From an uncultured Oscillospiraceae bacterium (GTDB lineage Bacteria > Bacillota > Clostridia > Oscillospirales > Oscillospiraceae): DNA of 6,076 nt. The notes below the pieces were generated by a model. That model was not told the DNA's origin. It did not search any database and was given only the letters and a program-made list of their open reading frames with translations. The DNA lies in contig CAJOCV010000113.1 of assembly GCA_905233785.1 (NCBI GenBank), forward strand, positions 1 to 6,076. Reading direction: 5' to 3'. Both the position numbers and the translations under genes were made by a program. This document shows positions 5,273-6,076 of the stretch, piece by piece (the first letter of the stretch is position 1; every line of letters begins with the position of its first letter).

Positions 5273-5337
5273 GTCAACTACTTCGTTCCGGCTTGCCGGG
5301 GCGATGTTGAGTATCATCACGAAAGGAGTGCAAGAGA

Positions 5338-5472
5338 ATGCTTCGTACCTACCAGCCCAAGAAGCTCCAGCGCAAGAAAGAGCACGGCTTCCGCAAGAGA
5401 ATGAAGACCGCCAACGGCCGCAAGGTCCTCGCCCGCCGCAGAGCCAAGGGCAGAGCCAAGCTCAGCTACTGA
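5338..5472 (+). CDS. rpmH: 50S ribosomal protein L34
   Basis: This 44-aa, highly basic protein of the large subunit starts MLRTYQPKKLQRKKEHGF and ends AKLSY, the standard L34 pattern (RTYQP, then HGFRKRM, then NGRKVLARRRAKGR). ATG 5338 is preceded by AAAGGAG (5322-5328). The leader (about 5244-5337) contains a small CCGG/CCGG hairpin near 5288-5299 and no open frame of note. The gene heads the conserved rpmH-rnpA-yidD cluster. In many bacteria dnaA lies on the other side of rpmH. Here the upstream neighbour is thiT, in the same orientation. Confidence 0.97.
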   Translation: MLRTYQPKKLQRKKEHGFRKRMKTANGRKVLARRRAKGRAKLSY

Positions 5473-5507
5473 TCCCAGGCACCCCGTGAGCAGGAAAAAA
5501 GGTATAT

Positions 5508-5585
5508 ATGAAAATTAGGCCGGAGCAATCCGGCCTTATGGTGTTTGTGTTTGAAAGTTCGCTATACGTTAAAAAAGAACAGTGA
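5508..5585 (+). CDS. Possible 25-codon upstream ORF overlapping the rnpA start
   Basis: An ATG at 5508 with AGGA (5492-5495) and AAGG (5499-5502) upstream opens a 25-aa frame (MKIRPEQSGLMVFVFESSL at its start) that ends at TGA 5583-5585. It runs through the hairpin at 5517-5536 and past the rnpA start in a different frame. Its ribosome binding site looks better than that of rnpA. It has no recognisable protein family. It may act as a translated leader controlling rnpA, or be chance. Confidence 0.25.
   Translation: MKIRPEQSGLMVFVFESSLYVKKEQ
5517..5536 (+). other. Hairpin in the rpmH-rnpA gap
   Basis: AGGCCGG (5517-5523) pairs with CCGGCCT (5530-5536) around a 6-nt loop (AGCAAT). The following sequence has scattered T but no clean run, so at most a leaky terminator is expected. 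It lies 14 nt before the rnpA TTG. It could lower rnpA relative to the abundant L34 mRNA by partial termination, serve as a processing site, or affect initiation. Confidence 0.55.
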
Positions 5586-5898
5586 CTTTCGCCGGCTGTA
5601 CGCCAAGGGCAAGAGCGCGGTGAACCCCTATCTGGTGCTCTATTGCCGCCGCAACCGGGAAGGCGTGAACCGCCTGGGCTACACGGTGTCCGTAAAGCTT
5701 GGGCACGCCGTGGTGCGGAACCGGGTGCGCCGCCGTCTGCGGGAGATTTATCGCCTCAATGCTCCCCGGCTCAAAACCGGGTGGGACATCGTGGTGGTCG
5801 CCCGCGCGCGCTGTGTCGAGGCGGAGTACCGGCAGATGGAGAAGGCCTTTCTTCAGGCCTGCCGGAAGCTGAGCCTCATGCGGGAGGAGGAAGCGTGA
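5551..5898 (+). CDS. rnpA: Ribonuclease P protein component
   Basis: RnpA is the small basic protein cofactor of the RNase P ribozyme and helps bind pre-tRNA 5' leaders. The 115-aa product begins MKVRYTLKKNSDFRRLY (Phe13 lies in the conserved aromatic cleft) and has the family RNR signature VVRNRVRRRLREIYR (residues 54-68), followed by GWDIVVVAR. Length is normal. Only TTG starts are available in frame (5551 or 5545) because a stop lies at 5509-5511 and no ATG or GTG follows it. TTG 5551 gives the usual family N-terminus and has a weak GGTG (5540-5543) at 7-nt spacing, so I chose it. Weak initiation suits a protein needed in far smaller amounts than L34. It follows rpmH by 78 nt and overlaps yidD by 4 nt (GTGA). 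Confidence 0.95.
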   Translation: MKVRYTLKKNSDFRRLYAKGKSAVNPYLVLYCRRNREGVNRLGYTVSVKLGHAVVRNRVRRRLREIYRLNAPRLKTGWDIVVVARARCVEAEYRQMEKAFLQACRKLSLMREEEA

Positions 5899-6076
5899 AA
5901 AAGCTTCTCATCGCCGCGATCCGCTTTTATCAGAGACACATCTCCCCCCACCGGCAGCCCTGCTGCCGCTTTATGCCAAGCTGCTCACGCTATGCGATCC
6001 AGGCCATCGAGAAATACGGCGCCCTCCGGGGCGGCTGGATGGCGCTGCGCCGCATCTGCTGCTGCCACCCGTTTTA
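5895..6076 (+). CDS. yidD: Membrane protein insertion efficiency factor YidD (N-terminal part, cut by window edge)
   Basis: YidD is a small membrane-associated protein that helps YidC/Sec insert inner-membrane proteins. The 60 codons visible show the family pattern: FYQRHISPHRQPCCRF (11-26), PSCSRYA (28-34), then ALRGGW and a Cys-rich CCCHPF (55-60) where the family has a conserved C-H-P-F. Full-length proteins are around 70-85 aa, so only a short tail is missing. The GTG start at 5895 overlaps the rnpA stop (GTGA) and has GGGAGGAGGA upstream inside rnpA, a typical coupled start. yidC would be expected next. Confidence 0.93.
   Translation, partial: MKKLLIAAIRFYQRHISPHRQPCCRFMPSCSRYAIQAIEKYGALRGGWMALRRICCCHPF

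Larger units (their letters stand above)
5207..5278. repeat. Nested inverted repeat enclosing the rpmH promoter and hairpin
   Basis: GTTGACAAA (5207-5215), which includes the -35 hexamer, is repeated as its perfect reverse complement TTTGTCAAC at 5270-5278. Between these 9-nt arms lies a second perfect inverted repeat with 11-bp arms (5240-5250 and 5257-5267). The outer arms are not symmetric about the inner one (24 nt versus 2 nt away), so the whole is nested dyads, not one clean palindrome. It could be a regulator site or an RNA fold of read-through transcripts. Confidence 0.6.

Noticed and set aside
4453..5277. A 274-codon minus-strand ORF opposite the riboswitch and thiT
   Set aside because: It covers a TPP riboswitch, thiT and a promoter on the other strand, and has no domain-like sequence.
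5205..5489. A 94-codon ORF over the rpmH region
   Set aside because: It starts inside the promoter and reads rpmH in the wrong frame. The correct frame gives the 44-aa L34.

Overview
The window looks like chromosomal housekeeping DNA from a high-GC member of the Clostridia, most likely the Oscillospiraceae/Ruminococcaceae. The reasons are GC-rich Firmicute-style genes with strong Shine-Dalgarno sequences, canonical sigma-A promoters, a QueH-type queuosine reductase, an ECF thiamine transporter under a TPP riboswitch, and a typical clostridial L34 protein. The taxonomy is inferred from protein flavour, not from a search. No mobile element, CRISPR array, tRNA or rRNA is visible.

Layout. Positions 1-578 hold the end of rplJ (L10) and the whole of rplL (L7/L12). 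rplL is broken by an apparent 19-nt deletion near 417/418 that removes about seven codons and shifts the frame. A 15-bp bidirectional terminator (595-630) and a second perfect palindrome (637-665) separate it from a convergent minus-strand dCMP deaminase gene (661-1149). That gene has a clear minus-strand promoter at 1179-1207, and a perfect DnaA box overlaps its GTG start. queH starts divergently at 1287 with no Shine-Dalgarno and an extended -10 only 7 nt upstream, so its mRNA is probably leaderless. galU (1995-2873) follows. Its stop overlaps by 4 nt the start of a 516-aa polytopic membrane protein with the HDDWxWG loop motif of GT-C-like/DUF6056-like proteins.

Positions 4417-5193 form a self-contained thiamine uptake unit: a consensus promoter whose -35 includes the previous stop codon, a TPP riboswitch with a terminator-like expression platform, and thiT. 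Positions 5207-6076 start the rpmH-rnpA-yidD cluster (L34, RNase P protein, membrane insertion factor). A strong promoter feeds it but is nested inside an inverted repeat and followed directly by a perfect 11-bp terminator hairpin. rnpA begins at an unusual TTG codon inside a short out-of-frame upstream ORF.

The genes serve translation (L10, L12, L34), RNA processing and modification (RNase P, queuosine), dNTP supply, UDP-glucose/envelope glycan supply, thiamine uptake and membrane protein insertion. No clearly new multi-gene system is present. The items most worth checking are the broken rplL, the palindromic rpmH promoter/terminator, the leaderless queH, the rnpA start region, the DnaA box, and the galU-coupled membrane protein.
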